Shown here: piece by piece, positions 18,215 through 19,214 of the stretch
How the letters are laid out: each line of letters opens with the position of its first letter
Numbering within the stretch: the stretch's first letter is position 1
Assembly (NCBI GenBank): GCA_021784375.1
Contig: JAJXSV010000015.1
Location: 1-19,214, forward strand
Direction of reading: 5' to 3'
DNA: 19,214 nt
Source: Actinomycetes bacterium
Lineage (GTDB): Bacteria; Actinomycetota; Actinomycetes; S36-B12; UBA5976
Translations under genes and position numbers: made by a program
The notes under the pieces: generated by a model
What the model was told of the DNA's origin: nothing
The model's database searches: none
What the model saw: only the letters and a program-made list of their open reading frames with translations

Positions 18215-19214
18215 ATGTCGGACGTGGAAGTGGTGCAGGCGGCGGAGGAGGTGGCGGCTCTCGGGCACGCCTTCGGGATCGCCACCGAGTACTTCGACCA
18301 ACAGGGGCAGCGCAAGGTCGTCCCCGGCTCGACCGTGGTCGCCGTGCTGGCGGCCATGGGTGTGGACGCTGGCACCGCCGAGGGACGCGCCGAGGGCTGG
18401 GACCGTATCCGGAACGGGCCCTGGCGGCGCATGGTGCCGCACACGGTGGTGGCCACCCAGGGCACCCCCAAGCAGGTCCTGGTGCACATCCCGCACGGTC
18501 AGCCGGTCGAGGTCTGGCTCGAATTGGAGACGGGTGGCCGGGTGCCGCTCCACCAGGTGACACACGTGGTGGAGCCGCGCTCCATCGACGCGGTGCTGGT
18601 GGGCGAGGCGGCCTTCGAGGCCGACGCCGACCTGCCCCTCGGGTGGCATCAGTTGCACGCCCGCAGCGACGGCGGCCCCGGCAAGCTGGTGCTGAAGCAG
18701 CAGGGCGTCTTCGTCGTCACACCCGCCTACCTCGGGCTGCCCGCATCCATGGAGGGCAGGCGCGAATGGGGCCTCATGACCCAGCTCTACGCCACTCGCT
18801 CGCGCAGCTCGTGGGGCATCGGTGACCTCCACGACCTCGGGGAGGTCGCGGCCTGGGCGGGCGAGCGCGGCGGCAGCTTCGTGCTGGTGAATCCCATGCA
18901 CGCGGCGGAACCCAAGACGCCGATCGAGCCATCGCCCTATCTGCCGGCCACCCGGCGTTACTTCAACCCCATCTACATCCGCATCGAGGACATCCCCGAG
19001 TACGAGTCATTGGTCGCGCTCAAGAAGATGACGATCGCGGCGGTGGCCATGATCGCCGTCCTACCCGACTCGACGGCCGACCTCATCGACCGCGATCCCA
19101 TCTGGGAGATGAAGGCGACCGCGCTCGCAACCGTGTTCTCTGCGCCGCTGTCACCGCAACGGCAGGCGTCCTTCGACGCCTACTGCGCACATGAGGGCGC
19201 TGGCCAGATCGGAA
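18215..19214 (+). CDS. malQ: 4-alpha-glucanotransferase (amylomaltase) MalQ, 5' part
   Basis: The frame is open from ATG 18215 to the end of the window: 333 residues of a protein usually about 650-720 long in actinobacteria. An N-terminal extension of about 160 residues (ALGHAFGIATEYFDQQGQ, then VVAVLAAMGVDA) is the actinobacterial form. The GH77 catalytic barrel then begins with WGLMTQLYATRSRSSWGIGDLHDL, followed by FVLVNPMHA and PIEPSPYLPATRRYFNPIYIRIE, all characteristic of MalQ. The catalytic Asp/Glu/Asp residues lie beyond the window. MalQ transfers maltodextrin segments between glucans and releases glucose; with the alpha-glucosidase it would process glycogen-derived or imported maltodextrins. 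The start is supported by GGAGG seven bases upstream. It is transcribed divergently from the oligopeptidase operon. Confidence 0.93.
   Translation, partial: MSDVEVVQAAEEVAALGHAFGIATEYFDQQGQRKVVPGSTVVAVLAAMGVDAGTAEGRAEGWDRIRNGPWRRMVPHTVVATQGTPKQVLVHIPHGQPVEVWLELETGGRVPLHQVTHVVEPRSIDAVLVGEAAFEADADLPLGWHQLHARSDGGPGKLVLKQQGVFVVTPAYLGLPASMEGRREWGLMTQLYATRSRSSWGIGDLHDLGEVAAWAGERGGSFVLVNPMHAAEPKTPIEPSPYLPATRRYFNPIYIRIEDIPEYESLVALKKMTIAAVAMIAVLPDSTADLIDRDPIWEMKATALATVFSAPLSPQRQASFDAYCAHEGAGQIG

Noticed and set aside
17924..18901. A 325-codon minus-strand open frame crossing the malQ upstream region and the malQ 5' end
   Set aside because: It is antisense to a clear MalQ and shows no domain of its own. 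It also overlaps the start of the oligopeptidase gene in a different frame.

Overview
The window looks like chromosomal DNA of a high-GC actinobacterium. The evidence is GC-rich sequence with G/C-ending codons, several GTG starts preceded at leaderless distance by a TANNNT -10 box, a CysN-CysC fusion, a group II truncated haemoglobin (GlbO type), an SSB without the acidic C-terminal tip, and trehalose/maltose-1-phosphate metabolism. The order or genus cannot be fixed from the sequence alone. There is no sign of phage, insertion sequence, CRISPR array or plasmid. The genes are packed tightly, with no non-coding stretch above about 240 bp.

Layout. (1) 1-2368, sulfur: the 3' end of a cysN/cysC fusion, a translationally coupled sulfotransferase that would use the PAPS made by CysC, and a convergent TauE/SafE anion exporter. 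(2) 2445-6918, sugars: a compact GH32 beta-fructosidase, convergent with a 1079-residue trehalose synthase-maltokinase fusion. (3) 7112-9813: tRNA-Arg(UCU), an Hsp20 chaperone, a membrane-anchored monooxygenase-fold (ABM-like) protein and an MFS transporter. (4) 10054-14984: an ssbB-like gene, ettA, a hotdog thioesterase, a convergent GH13 alpha-glucosidase and glbO. From memory, this matches a conserved block of Mycobacterium tuberculosis (Rv2478c, Rv2477c, Rv2475c, Rv2471, Rv2470) without the glutamate dehydrogenase gene. (5) 14583-18009: a prolyl oligopeptidase - MscS channel - glbO operon with 4-bp start/stop overlaps. (6) 18215 to the end: the 5' part of malQ, transcribed divergently.

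How they work together. Four enzymes concern alpha-glucans, trehalose or fructosides: TreS-Mak, the GH13 alpha-glucosidase, MalQ and GH32. TreS-Mak would convert trehalose to maltose and then maltose-1-phosphate, the GlgE substrate, but glgE is not in this window. MalQ and the alpha-glucosidase would handle maltodextrins. CysNC plus the sulfotransferase suggests that activated sulfate is spent on an unknown sulfated product. No clearly new system was found. The points most worth checking are the CysNC-sulfotransferase coupling, five leaderless promoters of very regular geometry, four tail-to-tail gene pairs with no room for terminators, and a repeat/hairpin cluster upstream of malQ.
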